A stretch of 64,000 nucleotides of DNA from Christiangramia bathymodioli (GCA_009735695.1 SRSL01000003.1:248001-312000), one strand, 5' to 3'; shown: positions 17,876 to 27,094, numbered from the stretch's first letter. A program made the numbers and translations. Notes: generated by a model from the sequence alone, not told the origin.

Positions 17876-18555
17876 AAAGCCTGAATTTGATAACCTACCC
17901 CATAGATGTTATTTATTTCTACTTGTGCCCCGGCATCTTTCAGCTTTCGTTTGAGGTTCTTAATCTGAGAAAACAAAAAATCAAAACTCTGGGCCTCATC
18001 TACATAATCACCCCATACGTACTCTGCGAGCGCCATTTTAGAAATAATACGTTTATTATTGTTAATGAGGTGGATGAGTATAGCATATTCTTTTTTAGTA
18101 AATGAGATTGGCGTAGAAAAGTTATCTATTCTCACTAGGTATTGGCCTAGGTCTATTACCATATTGGCAAAGCGGATAGGCTTATTGGTTTTAAACTGTT
18201 TCCTACGAATGACGGCTTTTATCCGGGCATTAAGTTCTGAAAAATAAAATGGTTTTATCAGGTAATCATCAGCTCCTAATTCGAGGCCAGTTAACTTATC
18301 ATCTAGGGAATCTCTTGCAGAAAGAATAATAACACCATCAGTCTTATCTTCTTTTTTAAGAATTTCAAGAATTTCGAACCCACTGCCATCCGGTAAATTA
18401 ATGTCTAGAATTAGACAGTCATAATCGTATAAATAAACACGTTCTTGGGCTGTTTGAAAGTTGCCAGCCGAATCATATAAATAGCCTTCTTTGGCCGCGA
18501 AATCCTCAAGGCTTTTTAACAGGTACGGTTCATCTTCTACAATCAGTAATTTCAT
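17872..18555 (-). CDS. OmpR-family response regulator
   Basis: A 227-aa regulator with a receiver domain (1-115; acidic pocket at Glu7-Asp8, phospho-acceptor Asp51 in CLILDINLPDG, conserved Lys in DYLIKPFYF near 100). A winged-helix DNA-binding domain follows (about 130-225, ending with the wing YGVGYQIQAL). It is the first gene of the two-gene system with the histidine kinase and probably controls the barrel/SOD/chrA genes downstream on the same strand, which is inference from position. Confidence 0.93.
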   Translation of the reverse strand: MKLLIVEDEPYLLKSLEDFAAKEGYLYDSAGNFQTAQERVYLYDYDCLILDINLPDGSGFEILEILKKEDKTDGVIILSARDSLDDKLTGLELGADDYLIKPFYFSELNARIKAVIRRKQFKTNKPIRFANMVIDLGQYLVRIDNFSTPISFTKKEYAILIHLINNNKRIISKMALAEYVWGDYVDEAQSFDFLFSQIKNLKRKLKDAGAQVEINNIYGVGYQIQAL

Positions 18556-18765
18556 GTTGATACAAAGTAAGAAATTAATTCTGTAGAAATACTGTCTGAG
18601 AAATATCTTCTTCGCTTCAGTTCGATCTCAAAATCCATTGGCAAATAAAAAAAATGATCGGCAAAGAACACAATAACAGCTGAATCACAGACCAAAGGTT
18701 TTTAATAAAACGCCTCCCAATTTATTAACCGGTAGAAAGTAAAAAATCTGAGCTAGGTCGATTCT

Positions 18766-20034
18766 TCAATTCATCTTTTTCTGCCTTTTATTTATTATTA
18801 CCTGATCCAGATTAGAAATATCAGAACTGAGTTTATCCTCTAAAACCCGGGCATAAATCTGAGTTGTGGAAAGCTTGGAATGTCCCAGAATCTTAGAAAC
18901 TGTTTCAATAGGTACGCCGTTTGAAAGTGTTACAACGGTTGCAAAAGTATGTCTGGCAGAATGAAAAGTGATTTTCTTTCTAACCCCTATGGATCGCATA
19001 ATATCTTTCAGGTACTTATTCATTTTTTGATTAGAAATAACAGGGAAAATTACTTGAGAATCTTTAGAAAGATTTTCTTGGAGATATTTTTTAAGAATGA
19101 TATTAGCGGCATATAACAAAGGAATTTTTACCGATTGTTGGGTCTTCTCCCTCTTGGTATAGATCCAATCCTTTCCATCCATTCCCTTCACCAATTGATC
19201 AGTAGTGAGTTCTTTTAAGTCGATATAAGATAACCCGGAGTAGCAGGAGAATAGGAACATATCTTTTACCCGTTCTAGGGAAGGTGTGGTAAATTCCGTT
19301 TCTTCTAATATATAAAGTTCCCGTTCAGTTAAAAACTGTCGGTCATTTTTTTCGAACTTAAAATCATAACTTCGGAATGGATTCTTTTCCAGCCATTCTA
19401 ATTTGATAGCCAGGTTTAGCAGTTTCTTTAAGCGTTCCAGGTGTTTCATTGTGCCATTTGTACCGCAGGTTTTTCTTTCTTTTTTAGCACGGTAATTTCT
19501 CAGGAACATTTCAAATTCTGTAATAAACTGGTAGTTGATCTGCTTCAGGTAAACATCACTGGTTTTCTTTTTCTTCTTTAAAAACTCTTGTAGGTATTTT
19601 GAAGTAGTATGGTAATTCTTCAGCGTTCCCCATTTCAGGACATCCTTCATCCTCTCATTATGATATGTAATAATGTCCTTGAGGGTTTTATGCTCTTCGT
19701 CCAAGTTTAGGTAAGAAGCCTTGACTTTATCGGCAGTGAGTAAATTATCTTTATCCAGAATGCTCTTTTGGGTGTCCAGCAATTTGGAATAGACCTGGTC
19801 TAAATAACTGTTTAAAATTTTAATTCGGGGAGAAGTTCCTTTTAGCCGTCCTTTAGAACTATCCCATTCATTCACTGAAGTTTTCCTTTTCAGGCTCATT
19901 TCAGCGCATTTTCCATTGACCGTGATACGCGCGTAAATGGATAATTCTTTTTTGTTCCGGTTAAGTCTTCTGGTAAAGAAAAGCACGGAGAATGTAGTAA
20001 AATGTGGCATTTTTAACGTCTTTAAGTGAAACAA
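18766..20034 (-). CDS. Tyrosine recombinase (integrase) of the tRNA-Pro island
   Basis: A 422-aa integrase of the Bacteroidetes type: N-terminal arm-binding domain (about 12-95), SAM-like core-binding domain (about 115-215) and catalytic domain (about 230-405). Catalytic residues seen: Lys297 (REKT), His358 and Arg361 (HSARH), His385 (LGHS) and Tyr394 (IYARV). The usual first Arg is replaced by Ser269 in CYSGLSYIDL; CTnDOT IntDOT also has Ser there, so the enzyme is probably active. It lies 191 bp from the tRNA-Pro 3' end and should excise and insert the island through the 18-bp repeats. Confidence 0.93.
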   Translation of the reverse strand: MFHLKTLKMPHFTTFSVLFFTRRLNRNKKELSIYARITVNGKCAEMSLKRKTSVNEWDSSKGRLKGTSPRIKILNSYLDQVYSKLLDTQKSILDKDNLLTADKVKASYLNLDEEHKTLKDIITYHNERMKDVLKWGTLKNYHTTSKYLQEFLKKKKKTSDVYLKQINYQFITEFEMFLRNYRAKKERKTCGTNGTMKHLERLKKLLNLAIKLEWLEKNPFRSYDFKFEKNDRQFLTERELYILEETEFTTPSLERVKDMFLFSCYSGLSYIDLKELTTDQLVKGMDGKDWIYTKREKTQQSVKIPLLYAANIILKKYLQENLSKDSQVIFPVISNQKMNKYLKDIMRSIGVRKKITFHSARHTFATVVTLSNGVPIETVSKILGHSKLSTTQIYARVLEDKLSSDISNLDQVIINKRQKKMN

Positions 20035-20103
20035 TTATTTGTAAAGACGAAAGTCAAATCAACCGTAATGTTCTTCTAAGATAGTGAAATGCTGGAAAGA
20101 ATG

Positions 20104-20123
20104 TATTCACCGAATCATTCACT
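20104..20123 (+). repeat. Right copy of the 20-bp island-end direct repeat
   Basis: Exact copy of 5759-5778 in the same orientation, between the integrase start codon and the tRNA. Weak similarity continues beyond it on both sides (a TTTCATWTGAT motif follows each copy). Probable integrase arm site. Confidence 0.7.
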
Positions 20124-20170
20124 GGATAGGGTGATTTCATATGATATCAAATAACATCATAAAAACAAAA

Positions 20171-20200
20171 AACACTGAAAATCAATAGATTAACAGTGTT
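20171..20200 (-). terminator. Terminator of tRNA-Pro supplied by the island
   Basis: Seven-base arms AACACTG/CAGTGTT around a 16-base loop, followed on the minus strand by a T-rich tract (20161-20170). It is 26 bases past the tRNA 3' end and differs in sequence from the hairpin at the left border, so the element seems to have brought its own terminator. Confidence 0.6.
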
Positions 20201-20225
20201 CTTATATCCGTTTAAGTACGGTTCG

Positions 20226-20300
20226 TCGGGGTGGCAGGATTCGAACCTGCGGCCTCCTGCTCCCAAAGCAGGCGCGATAACCGGGCTACGCTACACCCCG
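20226..20300 (-). tRNA. tRNA-Pro (anticodon TGG)
   Basis: A complete cloverleaf on the minus strand: acceptor CGGGGTG/CACCCCG, D-arm, anticodon stem CCTGC/GCAGG with loop TTTGGGA (anticodon TGG), and T-arm with GGTTCGAATCC. Discriminator A at 20226; CCA is not encoded. Its last 17 bases form the att core shared with 5685-5702, so the 3' end now in use is the copy brought by the island. Confidence 0.96.
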
Positions 20301-20570
20301 AATCAAATAGCTAAAGCTATTTATTCAATAATCCTTATTTCAGATTCCTTACCTAACTTAAAAAGTAGATCGGGAACCGGGCGGAGTTTATCCTGAGCAC
20401 GAATCCTAAGATTCGTGTCGAAGGGCTACACCCCGAATCAAATAGCTAAAGCTATTTATTCAATATTTATTATTTCAGATTCCCTATTTAACTTAAAAGT
20501 AGACCGGGAACCGGGCGGAGTTTATCCTGAGCACGAATCCTATGATTCGTGTCGAAGGGCTACACCCCGA
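20291..20570. repeat. ~135-bp tandem repeats beginning with the tRNA-Pro 5' end
   Basis: Units start at 20291, 20426 and 20560 (periods 135 and 134). Each begins with GCTACACCCCG, equal to the first 11 bases of tRNA-Pro read in reverse, then a small hairpin (AAATAGC/GCTATTT in two units, AATTGC/GCAATT in the third) and an AT-rich stretch. Between units is a REP-like palindrome (CACGAATC/GATTCGTG inside CCTGAGC...TCGAAGG). They look like decayed tRNA-Pro copies interrupted by a REP element. Confidence 0.7.
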
Positions 20571-20791
20571 AATTGCTTTCGCAATTCATTCAATATTTTT
20601 TATTCAAAAATTCAGGATTAACTGAATTCTGTAGACCGGCTCCGGGCAGAGCCTGCGCCGTACTACATCCAATCTGACCTTTCAACCATAATTGGGCGGC
20701 AAATATAATAATAATTCCACGCTCACAAATAAAAGTTTCAAATTTTTATATCTTGGTTCCATTAAATTTATCCAAGTCAATTTACAATGCT
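20571..20791. other. Non-coding leader of the sugar dehydrogenase operon
   Basis: Divergent remainder of the last repeat unit followed by AT-rich DNA. No tRNA, gene or clear TAnnTTTG promoter is seen; a weak TATCTTGG at 20748-20755 is the nearest candidate for the downstream operon. Confidence 0.35.
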
Positions 20792-21979
20792 ATGAAGAAA
20801 ACATTGATCATATTTAGTCTAGGCCTGGGAATGATCTCCTGTGGCGAAAATGGTAAAACAGCCGATTCTGCTCAAACCGGTGAAACTATGGAAGAAAGTG
20901 AGCAGATAGATCAGGAAACCCAGGTTCCCGATCCTATCGAGGCTGAAAGCTCAGAAAAGTATTCCTATGAAATGGTAGTAGAAGACCTGGATATCCCGTG
21001 GGGATTCACTTTCCTACCTGATGGCAGTATGCTAATAACTGAAAAGAATGGAGATATCATCCATTATAAAGACGGAAAGAAAATTGAAATCAAAGGAGGA
21101 CCAGATGTTTACAATCGCGGACAGGGAGGTCTTCTTGATGTGGTGCTTCACCCAGACTATGAAAATAATGGCTGGATCTATTTCACCTATGCCTCTACAG
21201 AAGGTGAAGGCGAGGGAGGAAATACCGCTTTAATGAGAGCCAAACTCCAAGGAGATCAATTAACCAGTAAGGAAGTACTTTATAAAGCCAGCCCGAATAC
21301 AACTAAAGGTCAGCATTTTGGATCCAGGATCGCTTTCGATAAGGAAGGCTACTTATATTTTAGCGCCGGAGAGCGAGGTGCCCGCGATGTGAATCCGCAG
21401 GATATCACACGTGATAATGGAAAAGTTTACCGCCTGAATCCAGATGGAAGTATTCCTTCAGATAACCCGTTCGTTGGTCAGGAGGATGCCGTGGAAGCTA
21501 TATACTCCTATGGCCACCGAAACCCCCAGGGAATGATCCTTAACCCTGAAACCGGGGAGATCTGGGTTCACGAACACGGACCTCAAGGAGGTGATGAGAT
21601 CAATGTGGTAAAAAAAGGAGCCAATTACGGCTGGCCAGTGGTAACCTATGGCGAAAATTATGACGGCTCAACCATTACCGATGAAACCTCCAGGCCGGAG
21701 TTCGAAGACCCCATATTTTACTGGGTTCCGTCGATTGCGCCTAGCGGATTTGCCTATGTGACTTCAGACAAATATCCAGATCTTCAGGGGGACCTGCTGG
21801 TAGGATCTTTAAAGTTTCAATATCTTGAACATTTAGAGCTTAACGGAAAAAATATTCCGAAAAGAGTTAAATTGCTTGAGGATATTGGCCGCGTAAGAGA
21901 TGTTCGCCAGGGACCAGACGGTAACATCTACCTGGCCGTTGAAGGAAAAGGAATCGCTAAATTAACCATTAAAGAATAA
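20792..21979 (+). CDS. PQQ-dependent sugar dehydrogenase-like lipoprotein
   Basis: A soluble aldose-sugar-dehydrogenase-type beta-propeller (GSDH family) expected to oxidise a sugar or aldehyde with PQQ in the periplasm. I start at the ATG at 20792, giving MKKTLIIFSLGLGMISC: a clean lipoprotein signal with Cys17; the upstream frame from 20753 adds an unlikely leader. Family signs: DIPWGFTFLPDGSMLITE (about 66), GQGGLLDVVLHPDY, an AYGHRNPQG-like YSYGHRNPQG and HGPQGGDEIN near the centre. A cytochrome c gene follows after five bases, a natural electron acceptor. No PQQ synthesis genes are visible, so PQQ may be taken up. Confidence 0.87.
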   Translation: MKKTLIIFSLGLGMISCGENGKTADSAQTGETMEESEQIDQETQVPDPIEAESSEKYSYEMVVEDLDIPWGFTFLPDGSMLITEKNGDIIHYKDGKKIEIKGGPDVYNRGQGGLLDVVLHPDYENNGWIYFTYASTEGEGEGGNTALMRAKLQGDQLTSKEVLYKASPNTTKGQHFGSRIAFDKEGYLYFSAGERGARDVNPQDITRDNGKVYRLNPDGSIPSDNPFVGQEDAVEAIYSYGHRNPQGMILNPETGEIWVHEHGPQGGDEINVVKKGANYGWPVVTYGENYDGSTITDETSRPEFEDPIFYWVPSIAPSGFAYVTSDKYPDLQGDLLVGSLKFQYLEHLELNGKNIPKRVKLLEDIGRVRDVRQGPDGNIYLAVEGKGIAKLTIKE

Positions 21980-21984
21980 TAAGA

Positions 21985-22452
21985 ATGAGAAAAATTTTGC
22001 TTGTCTTCGGAATCAGTGCAGCATTAATTGCCTGTAAATCCGACAAAAAAGAAAATGATGCGGAAGAAGAATCATACGTTATACCTTCTTCGGAAAAATC
22101 AGCTTCAAAAACTCCATTAACCTCAAGCATTGAGAGAGGTAAGGCGATCTACAACGACCTTTGTGTGACCTGCCACCTGCCTTCAGGAAAAGGAATACCG
22201 GGGACCTATCCCCCACTTGACGGCTCGAACTGGCTTACCGAAAAAAGAGAAGCAAGTATTCGCGGAGTTAAATACGGAATGCAGGGGCCAATTACTGTGA
22301 ATGGTGAAAAATATGACAACATCATGACACCTATGGGATTGAGCGATCAGGAAGTTGCAGATGCCATGAATTATGTAATGAATTCCTGGTCTAATAACAT
22401 CAAGGATATGGTGACCGCTGAAGAGGTAGCAGGTATCCAGGAAAAGGAATAA
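21985..22452 (+). CDS. Class I c-type cytochrome lipoprotein
   Basis: A 155-aa lipoprotein (signal 1-16, lipobox LIAC) with an acidic linker and one cytochrome c domain (about 45-135). The haem motif is CVTCH (near 56-60) and the axial Met is likely in IMTPMGLSD. It should pass electrons from the PQQ-type dehydrogenase encoded five bases upstream to the respiratory chain. The gene pair is followed by a strong terminator. Confidence 0.9.
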   Translation: MRKILLVFGISAALIACKSDKKENDAEEESYVIPSSEKSASKTPLTSSIERGKAIYNDLCVTCHLPSGKGIPGTYPPLDGSNWLTEKREASIRGVKYGMQGPITVNGEKYDNIMTPMGLSDQEVADAMNYVMNSWSNNIKDMVTAEEVAGIQEKE

Positions 22453-22474
22453 AATAATTGTTACTTATTTGAAG

Positions 22475-22504
22475 AACCGGCTTTTTAAAAAAGGCCGGTT
22501 TTTT
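22475..22504 (+). terminator. Terminator after the dehydrogenase-cytochrome operon
   Basis: Seven-base arms AACCGGC/GCCGGTT (22475-22481 and 22494-22500) followed by Ts; the stem is extended by the loop T and A runs. Confidence 0.85.
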
Positions 22505-22542
22505 AATTTTAAAGAGATAAAAGGCAATTACAAACTAATAAG

Positions 22543-22550
22543 TACCTTTG
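22543..22550 (+). promoter_or_regulatory. Promoter -7 element for the udk operon
   Basis: TACCTTTG matches TAnnTTTG exactly and lies 15 bases before the udk ATG at 22566. It overlaps the TTG that would start a longer reading frame, which rules out that start. Confidence 0.55.
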
Positions 22551-22565
22551 CCGAAATTTTTCGAT

Positions 22566-23174
22566 ATGCTGATAATTGGAATAGCCGGGGGAACCGGAAG
22601 CGGAAAAACAACTGTTGTAAACCAGATCATCGACGAACTGAAAAATGAAGAAGTTGATGTGATCTCCCAGGATTCTTATTACCAGGACACTTCTCACCTC
22701 TCCTTTGAAGACCGGAAAAAGATCAATTTCGACCACCCAAAATCCATCGATTTTGATCTGCTTGCCCAGCATTTACGAGAATTAAAGGCCGGCAAAACCA
22801 TTCAGCAGCCTGTTTACTCTTTCAAACAGCATAACCGAACCGGGGAAACCGTGGAGATCCACCCAAGAAAAGTGGTTATTGTGGAAGGAATTCTAATTCT
22901 TACTCATCCCGAAATCCGGGAATTGTTCGATATCAAGATCTATGTTCATGCCGATAGTGACGAACGCCTGATTCGCCGCCTAAAGCGTGATATCGCGGAA
23001 CGCGGTCGCGATCTTGAGGAGGTGTTATGGCGCTACCAGACCACTTTAAAGCCCATGCACCAGCAATTTATAGAACCCACCAAAGAATTCGCCGATATCA
23101 TCATTCCTACCAACCGTTACAACACGGTAGCAGTTGATATTGTGCAGACTATCATTAAGGATCGCTTAAGCTAA
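22566..23174 (+). CDS. udk: Uridine kinase
   Basis: Phosphorylates uridine and cytidine in pyrimidine salvage. The 202-aa protein starts MLIIGIAGGTGSGKTT, with the P-loop GGTGSGKTT at once; DSYYQD, FDHPKSIDFDLL and the RLIRRLKRDIAERGR lid (about 130-148) follow the bacterial Udk pattern. The start at 22566 is preferred because the upstream TTG at 22548 lies in the promoter. It heads a plus-strand run with divIC and the methylmalonyl-CoA mutase genes. Confidence 0.95.
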   Translation: MLIIGIAGGTGSGKTTVVNQIIDELKNEEVDVISQDSYYQDTSHLSFEDRKKINFDHPKSIDFDLLAQHLRELKAGKTIQQPVYSFKQHNRTGETVEIHPRKVVIVEGILILTHPEIRELFDIKIYVHADSDERLIRRLKRDIAERGRDLEEVLWRYQTTLKPMHQQFIEPTKEFADIIIPTNRYNTVAVDIVQTIIKDRLS

Positions 23175-23193
23175 TTTTGTATCTTAGCCGGGT

Positions 23194-23508
23194 ATGAAAT
23201 TTAAAGACCTGCGTAACAAATCCTGGTTCCGGATCATCAGCAATAAATATGTGTTAATAAGCCTTGTTTTTGCTGGCTGGATGATCTTTCTGGACACCAA
23301 TTCATGGTTTATACACCATGAGCTCGACCAGGAGCTAAACGAGCTGCAGGACAATAAAAACTATTATCAGAAGGAAATTGCGAAAGATAAGGCGGTGATC
23401 CAGCAACTTCAGGATTCGGTGGAACTGGAAAAGTTCGCCAGGCAGAAATATTACATGAAAAGGCCTAATGAAGAGATCTATATCATCGAGTATGATACGG
23501 TAGATTAA
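23194..23508 (+). CDS. FtsB/DivIC-family septum formation protein
   Basis: A 104-aa bitopic membrane protein: short cytoplasmic start, one membrane helix (about 20-40) and a coiled coil (about 45-78) followed by EKFARQKYYMKRPNEEIYIIE. This is the FtsB/DivIC fold that links with FtsL and FtsQ in the divisome. It sits between udk and the mutase genes, a common Flavobacteria order. Confidence 0.88.
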   Translation: MKFKDLRNKSWFRIISNKYVLISLVFAGWMIFLDTNSWFIHHELDQELNELQDNKNYYQKEIAKDKAVIQQLQDSVELEKFARQKYYMKRPNEEIYIIEYDTVD

Positions 23509-23539
23509 GCGCCAATCCTTCTGTCTAAAACCAATCAAA

Positions 23540-24943
23540 ATGAAACAATTGTTATTTCAGGAATTTGAAGAAGTTTCTGCAAAACAATGGAAGCAAAAGA
23601 TCCAGGCCGATCTTAAGGGTGCCGATTATAACGAAAAACTGGTAACCAAAACCCTTCACGGCATCGACATTCGCCCGTTCTATTCTTCGGAAGATGTCGA
23701 GGAAACTTTAAAAATATCCAATCCGGCTCACTGGAATATCTGCGAAAAGATCTATGTGACTTCGGCTGAACAGGCCAATTCCAAAGCTGTTGAAAAACTT
23801 CAGCGAGGTACCGAAGCCATCTGGTTTATTTTGCCCGTGAAAGAAATCGATTTCGTGACTCTTTTTTCTGAAATTTCAGATGACACGAACATTTATATCA
23901 AACCTGAATTCCTGGATGCTGAATTTGTTCAGGAATTGGATACATTCCTGGAAAACAAAAAATACAGGGTCTATCTTCAGAATGACATCATAGGCAAACT
24001 GTCCCGCACCGGGAACTGGTTCGATAACCTGAAAGCCGACCATGAGCAGCTGGAACAGATCGTTCGGAACTCAAAGAATTTCGAGTCGGTTGTAAGTATC
24101 AACCTTTCGCTTTACCAGAATGCCGGGGCCAATATTCCGCAGCAAATAGCCTATTCTGTGGCCCAGCTTACGGAATACCTGAATCATTTTTCTGAAATGC
24201 AGCTTTCAGAAGAACAAAAGCAAAACTTCAAATTTCAGTATGTGGTTTCCGTGGGATCTGATTATTTCTTCGAGATCTCCAAATTACGAGCGCTGAGATG
24301 GCTGCATGCCACCATCGCAAAACAATTCGGATTCAATACCGAATGTCTTCTTATCGCCGAACCTACGAAACGTACCAAAACACTTTACGATTATAATGTA
24401 AATCTGCTGCGCACCACAACCGAAAGTATGAGCGCGATCCTGGGCGGTGCCGACGCCATCTCCAATATGCCTTATGATGCGATCTATCATAAGAACAACG
24501 AATTTGGTGACCGCATTGCCCGAAACCAGCTACTCATCATGAGAAATGAAAGTTACCTCGATAAGGTGGGAAATGTTGCTGAAGGCTCTTATTATATCGA
24601 AAGCCTTACCCGGCAACTGGCGGAAAAGGCGCTGGAGATCTTTAAAACCATTGAAGAAGGTGGCGGCTTTTTAAAAGAGCTAAAAGCGGGCACCATTCAG
24701 AAAAAAATTAAGGAAAGCGCAGCGGCGGAACAGGAGAAATTCAATAATGGCGACCTGGTATTGATAGGTACCAATAAATACGAGAATCCGGAAGATGGTA
24801 TGAAAAATGACCTGGAACTCTATCCATTCCTTAAGCGCAACCCGCGAAAGACCTTACTGGAACCCATTCTTGAAAAAAGGCTTAGTGAAGAACTGGAGCA
24901 GAAACGCTTAGAGGAAGAGAAACGAAGCCAGCCAACCCAATAA
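23540..24943 (+). CDS. mutA: Methylmalonyl-CoA mutase small subunit
   Basis: A 467-aa beta subunit of the heterodimeric mutase that interconverts methylmalonyl-CoA and succinyl-CoA. It resembles the TIM-barrel part of the large subunit but is shorter and has no complete cobalamin-binding domain, as expected for the non-catalytic subunit. Typical segments are [19 protein letters not shown] at the start and [17 protein letters not shown] near 295. The large-subunit gene starts 12 bases later. Confidence 0.92.
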   Translation: MKQLLFQEFEEVSAKQWKQKIQADLKGADYNEKLVTKTLHGIDIRPFYSSEDVEETLKISNPAHWNICEKIYVTSAEQANSKAVEKLQRGTEAIWFILPVKEIDFVTLFSEISDDTNIYIKPEFLDAEFVQELDTFLENKKYRVYLQNDIIGKLSRTGNWFDNLKADHEQLEQIVRNSKNFESVVSINLSLYQNAGANIPQQIAYSVAQLTEYLNHFSEMQLSEEQKQNFKFQYVVSVGSDYFFEISKLRALRWLHATIAKQFGFNTECLLIAEPTKRTKTLYDYNVNLLRTTTESMSAILGGADAISNMPYDAIYHKNNEFGDRIARNQLLIMRNESYLDKVGNVAEGSYYIESLTRQLAEKALEIFKTIEEGGGFLKELKAGTIQKKIKESAAAEQEKFNNGDLVLIGTNKYENPEDGMKNDLELYPFLKRNPRKTLLEPILEKRLSEELEQKRLEEEKRSQPTQ

Positions 24944-24954
24944 AACAAAGATTT

Positions 24955-27087
24955 ATGCCACGCAAAGATCTTCAAAATATAAAGCTCGAAGAGAAGGATA
25001 TCACCAGCAGACCTTCGGAATCGAGCAAGGAAATTTTCACGACCCCCGAGGAGATCGATATCAAATCCTCCTATTCCAAAGCCGACCTTTCGGAAGCTGA
25101 ACACCTCCATTTCGCGGCGGGAATTCCACCTTATCTTCGCGGCCCGTACAGCACCATGTATGTGAGCCGGCCATGGACCATTCGGCAATATGCTGGATTT
25201 TCAACGGCCGAAGAAAGCAATGCTTTTTACCGAAGGAACCTGGCTGCAGGTCAGAAAGGACTGTCCGTGGCTTTTGACCTTCCAACTCACCGAGGTTATG
25301 ATTCAGACCATGAGCGTGTTGTTGGGGATGTTGGAAAAGCGGGCGTTGCGATCGACTCGGTTGAGGACATGAAAATATTGTTCGACCAGATCCCGCTGGA
25401 TAAAATGTCGGTTTCCATGACCATGAACGGTGCAGTTCTTCCAATCATGGCCTTTTACATCGTCGCTGCCGAAGAGCAGGGAGTGAAGCCGGAACAGCTT
25501 TCAGGAACCATTCAGAATGATATTTTAAAGGAGTTCATGGTGAGGAATACCTACATCTACCCTCCTACTCCGTCGATGAAGATCATTTCAGACATATTTG
25601 AGTATACTTCTCAAAATATGCCGAAGTTCAACAGCATTAGTATTTCCGGTTACCATATGCAGGAAGCCGGGGCAACTTGTGATATCGAACTCGCCTATAC
25701 CCTGGCAGACGGCCTGGAATACATCCGAAAGGGACTTGACGCCGGGATGGATATCGATAGCTTCGCGCCAAGACTTTCCTTTTTCTGGGCTATTGGAATG
25801 AACCACTTTATGGAGATCGCGAAAATGAGGGCCGGGAGAATGCTTTGGGCAAAACTGGTAAAACAGTTCAATCCCAAAAACCCGAAATCGCTTTCTTTGA
25901 GAACACATTCGCAAACCAGTGGCTGGAGTTTAACGGAGCAGGACCCGTTCAACAATGTTGCTCGAACCTGTATCGAAGCAGCGGCGGCAGCTTTTGGAGG
26001 AACCCAGAGTTTACATACCAACGCCCTGGACGAAGCCATCGCTTTACCGACTGACTTTTCAGCAAGGATCGCGAGGAATACACAATTATACCTTCAGCAG
26101 GAAACCAACACTACTAAAACAGTGGATCCATGGGCAGGAAGTTTTTATGTGGAAAAACTAACTGAAGAGATCGCTCAAAAAGCCTGGAAACTTATTGAGG
26201 AAGTGGAAGAGCTTGGCGGAATGACCAAAGCTATCGAAGCAGGTATTCCGAAAATGCGAATCGAAGAAGCCGCTGCCAAAAAACAGGCGCGTATCGACAG
26301 CGAGACCGATGTGATCGTAGGTGTCAACAAATACCGACTCGAAAAAGAAGAAGAACTGGTGACGCTTGAGGTGGATAACCAAACCGTAAGACGACAGCAG
26401 GTAGCCCGGTTGGAAAAGATAAGAGCCGAACGAAATGAGGAAAAGGTACAACAGGCACTGAAAAATCTGAGAAAAGCGGCCGAAGAAGAAAATGGCAATT
26501 TACTGGCACTGGCCGTGGAGGCCGCCAGGGAAAGAGCCAGCCTGGGTGAGATCAGCAATGCGCTGGAGGATGTATATGGTCGTTATAAGGCCAAGATCCA
26601 ATCTTTTAGCGGGGTATATTCTAAAGAAATGAAAGACAACAGCTCATTCAATAAAGCCAGGGAACTGGCCGATAAATTTGCCGAAATGGAAGGCCGAAGG
26701 CCTAGGATCATGATCGCCAAAATGGGACAGGATGGCCACGATCGAGGTGCCAAGGTAGTCGCCACCGGTTACGCCGATCTTGGATTTGACGTGGATATTG
26801 GTCCGCTTTTCCAGACTCCGGCCGAAGCAGCCCAGCAGGCAGCGGAAAATGATGTGCACATCCTGGGAGTATCTTCCCTGGCAGCTGGACACAAAACGCT
26901 GGTACCTCAGGTTATTGAAGAATTGAAGAAATTAGGACGCGAAGATATTATGGTAATTGTGGGTGGAGTGATCCCTTCTCAGGATTATCAATATCTTTTT
27001 GACGCAGGAGCTGTTGCCGTTTTTGGTCCTGGAACCAAGATCAGCAATGCCGCGATACAATTACTGGAAATATTAATAGACGAATAG
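24955..27087 (+). CDS. mutB: Methylmalonyl-CoA mutase large (catalytic) subunit
   Basis: A 710-aa adenosylcobalamin enzyme for propionate and odd-chain or branched carbon flow into the TCA cycle. The N-terminal TIM barrel carries [20 protein letters not shown] and the substrate region with [16 protein letters not shown]. The C-terminal cobalamin domain has DGHDRG (Asp593, His595), with the histidine that ligates cobalt. Downstream SxL and GG motifs ([19 protein letters not shown]) are intact. Full length and paired with mutA. Confidence 0.97.
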   Translation: MPRKDLQNIKLEEKDITSRPSESSKEIFTTPEEIDIKSSYSKADLSEAEHLHFAAGIPPYLRGPYSTMYVSRPWTIRQYAGFSTAEESNAFYRRNLAAGQKGLSVAFDLPTHRGYDSDHERVVGDVGKAGVAIDSVEDMKILFDQIPLDKMSVSMTMNGAVLPIMAFYIVAAEEQGVKPEQLSGTIQNDILKEFMVRNTYIYPPTPSMKIISDIFEYTSQNMPKFNSISISGYHMQEAGATCDIELAYTLADGLEYIRKGLDAGMDIDSFAPRLSFFWAIGMNHFMEIAKMRAGRMLWAKLVKQFNPKNPKSLSLRTHSQTSGWSLTEQDPFNNVARTCIEAAAAAFGGTQSLHTNALDEAIALPTDFSARIARNTQLYLQQETNTTKTVDPWAGSFYVEKLTEEIAQKAWKLIEEVEELGGMTKAIEAGIPKMRIEEAAAKKQARIDSETDVIVGVNKYRLEKEEELVTLEVDNQTVRRQQVARLEKIRAERNEEKVQQALKNLRKAAEEENGNLLALAVEAARERASLGEISNALEDVYGRYKAKIQSFSGVYSKEMKDNSSFNKARELADKFAEMEGRRPRIMIAKMGQDGHDRGAKVVATGYADLGFDVDIGPLFQTPAEAAQQAAENDVHILGVSSLAAGHKTLVPQVIEELKKLGREDIMVIVGGVIPSQDYQYLFDAGAVAVFGPGTKISNAAIQLLEILIDE

Positions 27088-27094
27088 TTCAGTA

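Larger units (their letters stand above)
5703..20242. mobile_element. Integrated genomic island in tRNA-Pro (about 14.5 kb)
   Basis: The segment is bounded by direct copies of the tRNA-Pro 3' end and carries its integrase next to the tRNA, the standard layout of tRNA-targeted integrative elements. Contents are accessory: YobI-like NTPase plus XRE regulator, HEPN-like gene, SOD/ChrA/DUF1259 chromate module, two-component system and integrase. No relaxase, coupling protein or conjugation genes are seen, so it is either mobilised in trans or a decayed element. The left third is much richer in A+T than the core genes around it. Confidence 0.8.

Noticed and set aside
20196-20621. Two similar small frames (66 and 68 aa) around the tRNA-Pro gene
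   Set aside because: They run antisense through the tRNA and through the 135-bp repeats. Their similarity comes from the repeats, not from a protein family.
20753-20791. Longer start of the sugar dehydrogenase
   Set aside because: The extra 13 residues would bury the lipoprotein signal that begins at 20792.
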